From CBDHDJ01 sp965261645 (GTDB lineage Bacteria; Pseudomonadota; Alphaproteobacteria; SHVV01), in NCBI GenBank assembly GCA_965261645.1, contig CBDHDJ010000004.1, forward strand, positions 682,001 to 746,000: 64,000 nt of DNA. The letters run 5' to 3'. Positions within the stretch are counted from its first letter, which is position 1, and every line of letters begins with the position of its first letter. The notes under the pieces are model-generated. The model was not told where the DNA came from and did not search any database. It saw only the letters and a program-made list of their open reading frames with translations. The position numbers and the translations under genes are program-made. Below, piece after piece: positions 1-8,599 of the stretch.

Positions 1-68
1 GCAGGATCGGCAATGCTGCATTTACGTCGGCTGGCGGAGGGCGTTGAGACGCCCGCTGCGGAGAGGAG

Positions 69-1337
69 ATGATGTTGTTCGTTGGCGAAGCGATGCGCTT
101 TGCGGTCGCGGGCGCAGAGCTATTGCGCGAGCGGTTGCAGAGCGGGGTGAGTTACAACCCGCTGTCGTCCCGCACGGCCCAGGATCCCTATCCCGTCTAT
201 GCGGCCCTTCGCACCGGGGATCCGGCGCATCGCAGCCGATTGCTGAAGTCCTGGCTGTTCACGCGCCACAGCGATGTCGATGCCATCCTGCGCGACCACC
301 GGCACTTCGCCAGCGACCCGCGCAAGGGTACGCTGTCGTCCCGGCAGCATACCATGTTGCCCCCGCCGGACGAGTTCACCCTGCTGTTTCTCGACCCGCC
401 CAACCACACGCGGCTCAGGGCGCTCGTGAACAAGGCGTTTACGCCCAAGGCGGTCAACGACCTGGAACCGCGCATCCGTGGCATTCTCGGATCGCTGCTG
501 GATGACATTGAGGACCCGGCCGGCTTCGATCTCATGCAGGCGGTGGCCCGGCCCTTGCCGGTGATCGTGATGGCCGAGATGCTGGGCGTACCGCCGGAGG
601 ACAGGGAGCGGTTTAGGATCTGGTCGGCCCAGCGCGCGCGTTTGCTCGAACCGATGATCGGCCCGCGCGAGCGCAACGCAGGCGAGACGGCCTCCCGGGC
701 GTTCGACGCCTATTTCCGGCCGATCATCGAGGCACGGCGGGCCGAGCCGAGGGACGATATCGTCAGCGCGCTGGCGCGGGCGGAGGACGACGGCGGACGC
801 CTGACCGAACGCGAGACACTGAACATGCTGCGCCTGCTCCTGACCGCCGGCAACGAGACTACCGCCAACCTCATCGGCAACGGCATTCTGGCTTTGCTTC
901 GTCATCCCGAACAGCTTCAGCGGCTGCGGAACGACCCAAGCCTGATCCCGGCGGCGGTGGAGGAGTTGTTGCGTTTCGACTCTCCGGTGCAGGCGGATTT
1001 CCGGCGCGTGCTCGTGGATTGCGAGGTGAACGGGTTTGCACTGCGCAAACGCGACAACGTCGTCCTGCTTCTCGGCGCGGCGAACCGGGATCCGGACGTC
1101 TTTGAGGATCCCGACCGCCTCGATGTCGGACGCAGCCAAGGTTCTCATCTGTCGTTCGGACGCGGTATCCACCATTGTCTCGGTGCACCGCTCGCACGCC
1201 TGGAAGGCCGGATCGTTCTCGAGATGCTGCTCGAACAGTTCCCGCAGATGGGCTTGCTGGGGGAGCGCCCTTGGTTCCGCAAAGGCATCGTGCTCCGGGG
1301 CCTTCAATCGCTGGCGGTGCGGTGTGTCAGGGCCTGA
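69..1337 (+). CDS. cytochrome P450, bacterial class I type
   Basis: Soluble haem monooxygenase of 422 residues, the usual bacterial P450 size; it would need an external ferredoxin and reductase, and none is nearby. The oxygen-activating I-helix motif AGNETT lies at residues 260-265, the ExxR motif (EELLR) at 298-302, and the haem-ligand loop FGRGIHHCLG at 363-372 with Cys370. All key residues are present, so it looks functional. The substrate cannot be told from sequence. A purine-rich GAGAGGAG stretch abuts the ATG, so a start a few codons later (position 72 or 93) is also possible. It stands alone, upstream of a LuxR gene. Confidence 0.93.
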   Translation: MMLFVGEAMRFAVAGAELLRERLQSGVSYNPLSSRTAQDPYPVYAALRTGDPAHRSRLLKSWLFTRHSDVDAILRDHRHFASDPRKGTLSSRQHTMLPPPDEFTLLFLDPPNHTRLRALVNKAFTPKAVNDLEPRIRGILGSLLDDIEDPAGFDLMQAVARPLPVIVMAEMLGVPPEDRERFRIWSAQRARLLEPMIGPRERNAGETASRAFDAYFRPIIEARRAEPRDDIVSALARAEDDGGRLTERETLNMLRLLLTAGNETTANLIGNGILALLRHPEQLQRLRNDPSLIPAAVEELLRFDSPVQADFRRVLVDCEVNGFALRKRDNVVLLLGAANRDPDVFEDPDRLDVGRSQGSHLSFGRGIHHCLGAPLARLEGRIVLEMLLEQFPQMGLLGERPWFRKGIVLRGLQSLAVRCVRA

Positions 1338-1349
1338 GGCATTGCTGCC

Positions 1350-1445
1350 ATGGCCGACTGTGAAAACACGATCCGCTCGCATGTGGAGCACATGTTCGCT
1401 AGGCACGGCCTGTCGCGGGACGGCGCTCCGGGGTCCCGGCGCTGA
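1350..1445 (+). pseudogene. remnant of a LuxR-type regulator C-terminus
   Basis: A 31-codon reading frame encodes ENTIRSHVEHMFARHGLSR and then a short basic tail. This matches the end of the intact LuxR-type regulator that follows (STIRSHVKHMFAKHGLSR), but the rest of that protein is missing. The sequence after both stop codons is also similar. It is best read as the surviving end of an ancestral tandem duplicate, not a working gene. Confidence 0.75.
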
Positions 1446-1720
1446 GGGCGGAAGGGGCAGCGGGCCGGTTCTGACTTCGTCTGGCCTACCTTAAGCTCCT
1501 GAGGCACTCCAAAAACCGCTAAATCTCCCCAATGTTGGGGATGTGCGGAAACGCGCGGACACCTTATCCTCCAAGCCCGCGTCAGCGCCGCAGGTAGTGG
1601 CGCCCCCGCGACAGCTGTGTCCAAGGTTGCAACGGATCCTATGCGGAACAAGGGAGGGCTCTTGCTGGCCGCGCCGATGGGGTTCGAGCCGACCGAACGC
1701 CCGCAAGCGAAGGCGCGGCG
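1446..1720. other. spacer upstream of the LuxR gene
   Basis: No coding region is supported here. The first part resembles the sequence that follows the intact LuxR gene (a CTCGTCTG-like motif, then a run around AAATCTnnCCAAT), which extends the duplication beyond the coding remnant. The remainder should hold the promoter of the regulator, but no convincing -35/-10 pair was picked out. Confidence 0.4.
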
Positions 1721-2872
1721 ATGAGCGAACGGGAGGCGTTTGACCGCATTCTGGCCTCGTTGCACGAGGCGGCGCTCGACCGTGCCCACTGGTCGACCGC
1801 CACCGCGCTGATCGATGACACCCTCCGCGCGAATGGTAGCAGCATGGTGTTCGGCGACGGGCGCTCCGAAGAGGACATCCAGATCTACTTTGCGTGGTAC
1901 TTCTTCCGTGGACAACGGTACCGGGAATTGGAGCGTGACTACTTCGAGAACTACTACGCCCTGGACGAACGGGTCCCGCGCCTGCGGCATCTGCCTGACA
2001 GCCAGCTGTTCCACATCACCGACCTCTACACCGAGGAGGAACTGAAAACCTCCGCGTCATACAATGAGCTGCTGGCCCGCGGGCACGCTCGGAACAGCAT
2101 CAATGTGCGCCTGGATGGGCCCAATGGCTCGCGCATCGTCTGGGTCGTCAACGACCCGGTTGACGGCGACGGCTGGTCGTCAGCCCAGCTCGACTCGATC
2201 CGGCGTCTCCTACCCCATATCCGTCAGTCCGTGAGCGTCCAGCAGGCGCTGGCCGGGGCCGGGGCTCTGGGCGCGTCCTTCGCGAAGCTGCTCGACACCA
2301 CCGGGTTGGGCATCGTCCAGCTCGACGGGCGCGGGCGTATCGTGGTGGCGAACGACCGTGCCCGGGATTTGCTGCGGACCGGCAACGGTCTGTTCGACGA
2401 AGGCGGTTTCCTGTACGCCCGCATGCTGGAGGACAACGCCAACCTCCAGGGGCTGTTGACGCGGGCGTTGCCGCCGTTCGGGGCTCAAGGCGCCGGCGGC
2501 TCGGCGATGCTGAGACGCTCATCGGCCCTGCCGCCGCTGGTGCTGCACGTCAACCCGGTGGGCCAACAGGAGACGGACTTGCGGGTCTCGCCGATCGCGG
2601 CGCTCGTGCTGGTCGTCGACCCGGCAAGCCATACTCGCATCGATCCAGCCGTGGCTGCGGTGGCTCTTGGCCTCACAGGGATGGAGAGCAGGGTGGCGGT
2701 GCTGTTGGCCGAGGGCATGAGCGTCCGCGAGGTCGCCGCGGCGACCGGCCGCGGGGAAAGCACGATCCGCTCGCATGTGAAGCACATGTTCGCCAAGCAT
2801 GGCCTGTCACGGCAGGCGGACCTGGTGCGGCTGGTGCTGTCGCTGGCCGGCGCTCCGAAGCCGCGGCGCTGA
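1721..2872 (+). CDS. LuxR-family transcriptional regulator
   Basis: A 383-residue regulator. The last 60 or so residues form a LuxR/GerE helix-turn-helix: the segment SVREVAAATGRGESTIRSHVKHMF has the turn and recognition helix, followed by the LSRQADLVRLVL ending. The middle (about residues 180-300) looks like a PAS-type sensory fold (GLGIVQLDGRGRIVVANDRA). The N-terminal 170 residues are not assigned to a named domain. There is no phosphoacceptor receiver domain, so it probably binds a ligand. Possible targets are the adjacent P450 or itself, by proximity only. Confidence 0.88.
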   Translation: MSEREAFDRILASLHEAALDRAHWSTATALIDDTLRANGSSMVFGDGRSEEDIQIYFAWYFFRGQRYRELERDYFENYYALDERVPRLRHLPDSQLFHITDLYTEEELKTSASYNELLARGHARNSINVRLDGPNGSRIVWVVNDPVDGDGWSSAQLDSIRRLLPHIRQSVSVQQALAGAGALGASFAKLLDTTGLGIVQLDGRGRIVVANDRARDLLRTGNGLFDEGGFLYARMLEDNANLQGLLTRALPPFGAQGAGGSAMLRRSSALPPLVLHVNPVGQQETDLRVSPIAALVLVVDPASHTRIDPAVAAVALGLTGMESRVAVLLAEGMSVREVAAATGRGESTIRSHVKHMFAKHGLSRQADLVRLVLSLAGAPKPRR

Positions 2873-3213
2873 ACGAGGAAGTGGCGGCAGGCGGACACTG
2901 AGCAAGGAAGTGGCAGGCCGGCGCTGAGCTCGTCTGCCTTTCCCCAAATCTTTCCAATTTGTGGGAAGCACACCGACTCGCGACTCGGGTACGTTCCGGC
3001 GTCGCTGGGCGCAGACCCGGCGAGAACCGTTGCACCGGTCGCGAGGATGGACGGAGTCGGGCTACGCTTTCGACAGACCACCGGTTTCTCGAACCTCCGC
3101 CGGCTCAGCCCCATGTGTTATTCCGCGCGGAAACCTGACCCCCAGAATCAAGAGATATCAACGGGTTAGCGCGCCGATCGGCGTCGAACCTACGCGCCGA
3201 ATAATAGGCAGCA
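2873..3213. other. non-coding gap
   Basis: No supported gene. The start contains two imperfect copies of a GGAAGTGGC(A/G)GGC-type motif, and an ATCTTTCCAATTTGTGGGAAG stretch could form a small hairpin. Nothing else was recognised. Confidence 0.4.
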
Positions 3214-3524
3214 TTGAAAGCACCGCCAGACCTCGTTTCGAAGGATGCGACAGCCTTGAACAGCACTCCCGCCGGACGACACCCGTTCATGGGTTACGTC
3301 ATGTCGGCATGCTGCGTCGTCATGTTCCTGCCGGTCGGCCGCTATCTTCTGAGCGGAGGACTGTCTCCGGATTGCTCGACAATCTGGCCCTGGTGGTGCC
3401 CCTGCTTGCCTGTGTCGGAATGCACTTGGCATTGCATCGCCTGACGGGTAAATCCTGTCACGGCGAGCATCAAAACAGGGAGGCGCCGGCACACCGATCC
3501 GGATCCGGCAAGGATTCCGGGTGA
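3214..3524 (+). pseudogene. DUF2933-like small membrane protein, frameshifted
   Basis: Two reading frames together give a typical small DUF2933-like protein. The first frame (TTG start) encodes a transmembrane segment MGYVMSACCVVMFLPVGRYLL. The second resumes near 3365 with LLDNLALVVPLLACVGMHLAL followed by a His/Cys-containing tail. A frameshift around 3345-3365 separates the halves, so the gene appears broken unless the base call is wrong. Such proteins often sit beside metal or thiol-redox genes, and here the next gene is DsbA-like. Confidence 0.55.
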
Positions 3525-3642
3525 TGTTGCATCGTGTCCGCCGCCCGCCGCAGGTACCGGACGTGACCGCCATCGTCGGACAATCCGGTGCTCCGGAAAC
3601 CGACGACATTGTGAAAATGCAGGACAGCAAGGAGCGCCATTC

Positions 3643-4350
3643 ATGGCAGTCAGGATATTGCTGCCGCTGCTGGCGATCGCCGCCGCCGCGGCATTCACCC
3701 CGGAGAGCCGCGCAGAGTCTTCGGCCACCCCGAGCCTCGACAGTGAGGCGGTCCGCAAGATCGTCAGGGAGTACCTGCTCGAACATCCCGAGGTCATCAA
3801 AGAAGCCATCCAGGTTCTGCAAGCGAAACGGGCATCGCGGGAGCAGGACCGCGCCCGCACCGCGCTCCGCGAACACCACAAGGCGTTGCGGTCCCACCCG
3901 ATGTCACCCTCGTTGAGTTCTTCGACTACCAGTGCGGCTGTTGCAAACAGTCGCTGAAGCCGGTGAAGGATCTGCTGGAGACCGACAGGCAGCTGCACAT
4001 CGTCTGGAAGCAGTTTCCCATCCTCGGTCCGGTCTCGCGGTTCGCAGCCCGCGCGGCGATGGCCTCCGAGAAGCAGGGCCGGTACCTCGAATTCCATGTC
4101 GCCGTCATGGGCTCGCGCGGGAAGCTGACGGAAGACAGGGTCATGGCCATTGCTGGCAACGTCGGCCTCGACGTCCGACGCCGTCGCCGCGACATGGAGG
4201 ATCCCGCCATCGAGAACTACCTCGACAAAACGATCCGCCTAGCCCAAACGCTCGGCATCCGTGGAACGCCGGCCTTCGTGATCGGTGACACCTTGGTTCC
4301 GGGCGCCGTCGACGGCGTCCGCCTGAAGGAACTCATGCGAGGGCCCGGTC
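3643..4350 (+). pseudogene. DsbA/ScsC-family thiol oxidoreductase, frameshifted and truncated
   Basis: The first frame has a signal peptide (MAVRILLPLLAIAAAAAF) and an N-terminal helical region with REYLLEHPEVIKEAI, typical of periplasmic DsbA-family proteins with a dimerisation stalk. A one-base loss near 3900 (CCGATGTC where CCGGATGTC is expected) moves the rest into another frame. That frame has the thioredoxin-fold start VEFFDYQCGCCK (active site C-G-C-C) and the cis-Pro loop GIRGTPAFVIGD. After VRLKELM the frame runs into an IS1380 fragment, so the C-terminus is also lost or altered. A ribosome binding site AAGGAGCGCC precedes the ATG. Confidence 0.75.
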
Positions 4351-4879
4351 GGGCGGCTAAGGCGAGATCCGACTGCGTTGTCCTTGGCGCCGGGCAGCCG
4401 CCGAAGGTAGGGATTGTCACCGCCAGCTCCGAGCCAGTGCCGCCCTGTGCGCCGCCGCGTTCGACCGCCTTGCCACCGACGATCCACCGCATCGCGGGAT
4501 CGCGTCCGAGACGGTCGGCGTCGTTCACATCCTCGTATCCGGCGAGGCGTCCATAGACAGACTGGCGAAGCAGACCGACGACGCCATGCCAGCCGTTCTT
4601 GCCCGTCCGGCTGTCGGCCAGGACATGGCCCGCCAATGCGGTCAGCCCCCGGGCATCGTCGAGTTCACGATAAGCGAGTAGTCCGGCGTCGGTGGTGACC
4701 CTCGAGCCGTGGAACTCGAGCTTCAGTCGGCGGTCGAAACAAGGCCGTAAGTGGTCTGCGATCCGCTTCACCCTCCGGGTTCCACATCCGAGTTGCCTCT
4801 ACGTCATCTAACCCTATGACACCCAACATAGAATCAGCATTCAAAAGATCCAACGCAGAAGTTCACCTGGGAAATTCGG
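4345..4879 (-). mobile_element. IS1380-family element, 5' fragment
   Basis: The minus strand encodes the N-terminal part of an IS1380 transposase: LEFHGSRVTTDAGLLAYREL, then GRLAGYEDVNDADRLGRDPAMRW. The frame begins at 4771 and homology fades below about 4470. Upstream of the start, near 4865-4879, is an IS1380-like end (CACCTGGGAAATTCGGG on the plus strand). This lineage differs from the two IS1380 groups further right. The catalytic core is absent, so it is inert. Confidence 0.7.
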
Positions 4880-4906
4880 GTTTATTGACATCAGGTGGGG
4901 TGTTCA

Positions 4907-5118
4907 TGGGTCAGATGGGGGTTTTGATCTTTCGAACCGGTATGCGGGGCTTGGCGCCAGGAACGAGCCACTGGCGAAAATCGACGGGGTGGTTCCGTGG
5001 AAAGACTTCCGTAGGTGCTTGGAAGCAGTGTGGCGGCGTCCGGACAGGGCGCGCAAGTCACGGGCGGGGCGCAAGCCGTGGGACGCGGTGATGATGTTCA
5101 AGACGATCATTCTGCGTG
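4907..5118 (+). pseudogene. IS5-family transposase N-terminal fragment
   Basis: After a disturbed start (extra bases in a G/T run near 4916) the plus strand reads SNRYAGLGARNEPLAKIDGV, then PWKDFRRCLEAVWRR and KPWDAVMMFKTIILRA. This is the conserved N-terminus of IS5-type transposases. It stops before any catalytic residue. Sequence 5119-5273 shows nothing recognisable. Confidence 0.65.
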
Positions 5119-5273
5119 CGCCTTGTCCGAATGCGCAAACTACTTCAGCAACGCAGGATACGCTTCCGAGTAGAGTCATCAAGCGTCGGGCCACCTGCCA
5201 GCATTGATTACAAACGCGCAGCTCAGTAACGCCTGGTCGTTGCGGAAAAGTTAACCCTCATAGGGACCTCCCT

Positions 5274-5655
5274 CTATAGTGAGCGTACGGTCGCATTGAG
5301 CAGGGATCTCGTGACAAGAGCAGTGGCGCAACTTGTTCCCTGAGATCGCGATTGGGCGGAAACACCAAGGCCAGCCGTCGCGACCGTCAATCCGGTGCGC
5401 ACGCTTTGAGGAACGGTACGCAGCCTCAGATCGTCGCCAGCCGGCAGAGCTCGGATTTCGTGATGTCCTCCAATGCTGATGAGATCGGGTTTGATGGCGC
5501 GGAACGGACCGAGGCCCAATCCACTGGATATTGCAGGTAGAGTTTCACCTTCCGCGTGAACCTCGACGGTGCCCGGAGCAGGGTCCATGAGGAATGGGGT
5601 CAGGTCCAGGGATGCCGCACCGACCGTCAGGGCGTTAAGCGCTTCACTCGGCGCC
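5274..5655 (-). pseudogene. S8 subtilisin-like serine protease, C-terminal fragment
   Basis: The minus strand reads TLLAPSEALNALTVGAAS, then an open stretch with GLGPFRAIKPDLISIGG, and ends GTSCATALVTRSLLNA. The GTS motif is the nucleophilic serine region of subtilases, and the PSEALNALTVGA segment is typical just upstream in this family. A stop codon blocks the frame above about 5660, so the Asp and His catalytic regions are missing, and the protein stops soon after the serine helix. It is a relic at the edge of the transfer cluster. Confidence 0.6.
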
Positions 5656-5752
5656 AGCAGTGTGCGCTCGTAACATTACCAACGGTGGGTCAATTCAACG
5701 GCCACTTGGTGCAGAGCGATCTTGCGCGACCATATCACCCCAAATTCCCAAA

Positions 5753-6511
5753 TTAGGGTTTACGAACGTCGAACGAACACTTCACCGCCCGGTCCGTCCG
5801 CTTTGCTTCCATCGCGCACTCGGCGATGGCAGGGCCGTAGTTGTCCCAGATGTGGCGGCTCCAGCCGCCACTCGGATCGTGCGGAGGAACAATCTGGAAC
5901 TGCAACTCGACCAATACGCCGAGCAGGAAAAAGGCCGGAACAACGACGGCCAGCGCAAGCGCCGACCACCAAAGGCGATACCCTCGCTGCGCGTCGGCCC
6001 AGCGATGGAAGTCGGCCATGAAAGTTCGGTTCTCGTCCTTGTGCGGTTCCGCTGTTCCGCCTGTTTCGGGCTGCCGCCGTTCGGCACCGGCGAACTCCCG
6101 CAACGCGGCTGCATTCGCTGCTACGGCCTCGGCCAGCGTTTTCGTTTGCTCCTCCATCAGATTCAGTTTGCCGAAGGCTTCGTTTTCTACGCGCTCCGCG
6201 GATTGCTGGACCATTCGGCGGAGTTTCGCAAACTCGCCGTCAAGGCCATCCAGAACCGAATCATCCCGTTGGTCATCCCCGGATAGCTTTGCCGAACCGC
6301 CGCCTTTCTGTTCATTACCGGGATCTGGGCCGGCATCCGGGCTAGCACCCGGATCAGTTTCCGCGTCTTCCATCTCAACGGATGACGGGGACTCTTCCGC
6401 CGCGATGGCTTCCCATAACCAGCGGGGCTCGGCGACCGCCCCCTGTTCCGGCTCCACCGAGTTCCCGGCCGCTTCGCGCCCGTCCAGTTCCATGGATGTC
6501 CTGTCCGTCAT
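5753..6511 (-). CDS. membrane protein downstream of the coupling ATPase
   Basis: 252 residues and the last gene of the transfer operon. Its ATG overlaps the stop of the coupling protein gene (ATGA). The first 110 residues are acidic and low-complexity. A helical stretch follows (about 110-160, LRRMVQQSAERVENEAFGKL), then one transmembrane helix near residues 190-210 (LWWSALALAVVVPAFFLLGV) and a short tail with two Cys. No family was recognised. Position suggests an accessory to the coupling protein or substrate recruitment. Confidence 0.75.
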   Translation of the reverse strand: MTDRTSMELDGREAAGNSVEPEQGAVAEPRWLWEAIAAEESPSSVEMEDAETDPGASPDAGPDPGNEQKGGGSAKLSGDDQRDDSVLDGLDGEFAKLRRMVQQSAERVENEAFGKLNLMEEQTKTLAEAVAANAAALREFAGAERRQPETGGTAEPHKDENRTFMADFHRWADAQRGYRLWWSALALAVVVPAFFLLGVLVELQFQIVPPHDPSGGWSRHIWDNYGPAIAECAMEAKRTDRAVKCSFDVRKP

Positions 6512-8481
6512 GACATTTCCTTTCGTTTGAATAACGGCAACTCCGGCCACACCCGCTTTTCGTAGCCTTCCGCGGCGCGTTCTTTGCGGATGACGAACGG
6601 GTTGGGATCGGCGAGGTTGCGGGAGTCCCAGCGGCGCCAGTAGCGCGCGTGATGGAGATGCAGCGCATCGCGCGGCATGTCCTTGGGCGAGGCGATGACG
6701 TATTGGCGGTCGGGCCCAAGCGTCATGAGTTCGTCGGGGGTGATCAGGCGCTCGCGCACCAGGGCACGGGAATCGCCGGCCTGCCATTGCGTGTTGGCCG
6801 TGACGATGCGGTTCTCGGCGATGGTGCCGGAACGGTTCTCGGTCCGGGCCTCGAAGGTGGCGGTGCCGATGGCCTTGGAGAGTTCCTCGGCGCCCTCGGC
6901 GTCGGTGCGCGGGAAGCCCAGGATCTGGACCAGTTCGGCGAGATGCAGGAGAGTCTTGCGGTGCTCCTTGCCCCAGGTCGAATCGAGGGCCGAGATCGAC
7001 TGGGCGAAGCACCAGAAGTGGACGCCCTTGCCGGCGGCCATGGTGTAGCCGTCCATGACCGGCTTGAGGTAGCCAAGCCGCGGCATCTCATCGATGACGA
7101 TCATCAGATCGCGTTTGAGCGGTTTGATGCCGGCGACGGCGTTGGGGATGGCAACCCACAGGCGCAGCCAGCCCTTGACGTGCTCGATGGTCTCCTCCGG
7201 CGCGACCACGAAGAGGTCGGTATCGCCGTCTGCCAGGATCAGGGGATCGAAGCTGGAGGTTTGCGTATGGGCGCGCAGTTCGGGGTAATTCAGGAAGGCG
7301 AGCTGGTTGGCGACCGTCGTGAAATTGCTGCCGCCCTCCTCCTTGCCGACCTGGGCCTGGCGTTCGATCGCGATATGGGTAAGCCCGCCGGCGAAACGGT
7401 CCGTGTCCCTGACCCGGTCCGCGAAGGTTTCCCTCTGCTTCGGCGACATCGACAGCATTTCGTGTACTTTGGCGAGATTGCATAGCTCTGGCAGTTCCTT
7501 AAAACGCACCCAGGCCATGTAGCCGGCGATGATCGCGCGGGCGGATTCGTAGAAATGCCGGCCGCTGTTATGCGCGTCCGGGCGCGGCGGGGTGAGCAGG
7601 GCGTCGAGCAGGACATTGATGTCGCGCACCGCGAGGCTTTCATCGTCTCGAATAAAGTCGAGCGGGTTGTAGGACGCACTTTCAACGTCAGGCAGATGGG
7701 TTTCCTTGAACTTCTTGTGCTCGGCCACCACCCTGAAGGGATCGATCAGCAGAACCCGGCGGCCCAGCTCGCGCCTGCGCCGGGCGGCGATACACCAGAG
7801 TTCGCCGCGCGGGTCGATGGTGACCGTGGAGCCTTGGAACCCCCGGTCGCCGGGCGACAGCAGGTTAAGGGCGATGAGAGCGCCCTTGCCGACGCGGGGC
7901 GGGGCCACGGTGATGGCGGAGCCTTCCAGGGACCAGCCGATCAGCTTGGCGTTGCGGCCCGCGCCCCACTGGCCGAGCAGGATGCCCCGGCGTTTGGCGA
8001 GGCGGCGCAGAAACCTTCGGCCGAGCAGCTTCGACTTGCCATAAAGATCGGACTCGGCCCGCTGCCGCCGCTTGCCGCTCTCCAGGTATTTGAAGCTGTC
8101 GATCAGGACCTCGAACCACAGCATGAAAGAAATCGCGAAGCCCGGTGGCGGCACGGCGATCAAGGCCAGTTCATAGCCGCTCAGACGCGTGAGCCGGTCG
8201 ACGAAGCCCGGGAAGGATGAGGCCTCGAGCACGGGACGGACGATCTCCATCCAGATCGACGCGGCGCAGATCATCATTGCGGCCCCGTAGAGCCCGAAGC
8301 GGACCCAGGCGCCCTTCTCCTGGCGGCCGGTGGCAAAGTAGGCCAGCAGTACCAGGGTAAGAACGGCGCCGAGAATGGCGAGGCTGATATGGGAGGAGCG
8401 GAGACGCTCCAGCAGGTAGGCTGAACAGCCGGCGCCCGCGGCAAGCAGCAGGACAGAGATGCAGATCGGCAGAAAACGCAC
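6508..8481 (-). CDS. trbC: type IV coupling ATPase (VirD4/TrbC/DotL class)
   Basis: Inner-membrane ATPase that brings the DNA-relaxase complex to the secretion channel. If counted from the upstream TTG at 8490 it has 660 residues; GTG at 8481 fits the GAGGGAG ribosome site better. N-terminal membrane helices lie at about 5-25, 35-55, 63-83 and 108-128. Walker A is PPRVGKGAL (near 197-205) and Walker B is LMIVIDEMPRLG (near 462-473). TraG/VirD4-type motifs such as GGSNFTTVANQL are also present. It follows traY as trbC does in IncI logic. No DotM/TrbA partner is seen. Confidence 0.92.
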   Translation of the reverse strand: MRFLPICISVLLLAAGAGCSAYLLERLRSSHISLAILGAVLTLVLLAYFATGRQEKGAWVRFGLYGAAMMICAASIWMEIVRPVLEASSFPGFVDRLTRLSGYELALIAVPPPGFAISFMLWFEVLIDSFKYLESGKRRQRAESDLYGKSKLLGRRFLRRLAKRRGILLGQWGAGRNAKLIGWSLEGSAITVAPPRVGKGALIALNLLSPGDRGFQGSTVTIDPRGELWCIAARRRRELGRRVLLIDPFRVVAEHKKFKETHLPDVESASYNPLDFIRDDESLAVRDINVLLDALLTPPRPDAHNSGRHFYESARAIIAGYMAWVRFKELPELCNLAKVHEMLSMSPKQRETFADRVRDTDRFAGGLTHIAIERQAQVGKEEGGSNFTTVANQLAFLNYPELRAHTQTSSFDPLILADGDTDLFVVAPEETIEHVKGWLRLWVAIPNAVAGIKPLKRDLMIVIDEMPRLGYLKPVMDGYTMAAGKGVHFWCFAQSISALDSTWGKEHRKTLLHLAELVQILGFPRTDAEGAEELSKAIGTATFEARTENRSGTIAENRIVTANTQWQAGDSRALVRERLITPDELMTLGPDRQYVIASPKDMPRDALHLHHARYWRRWDSRNLADPNPFVIRKERAAEGYEKRVWPELPLFKRKEMS

Positions 8482-8599
8482 AGGTTTCAAACTCCCTCAT
8501 TGGTTGCAGGCGTAATTCCAGGCCGGTCCGGAGTGCGTTAGTCGAGATCACCCGTCCGGCACCTCCCGCCGTGTGTATTGTTGGGTTTTTCGGCGTGAA

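Noticed and set aside
38..54. GGGCGT-TGAG-ACGCCC hairpin as a terminator of an upstream gene
   Set aside because: The 6-bp stem has no T-run after it, and no upstream gene is visible to end.
120..1406. A 428-residue frame antisense to the P450
   Set aside because: The P450 has all catalytic motifs in the right order; the opposite frame has none and is a GC-skew artefact.
5753..7012. A 419-residue frame extending upstream from the last transfer gene
   Set aside because: The upstream part is antisense-like low-complexity sequence overlapping the coupling ATPase. The ATG at 6511 overlaps the ATPase stop and fits operon style.
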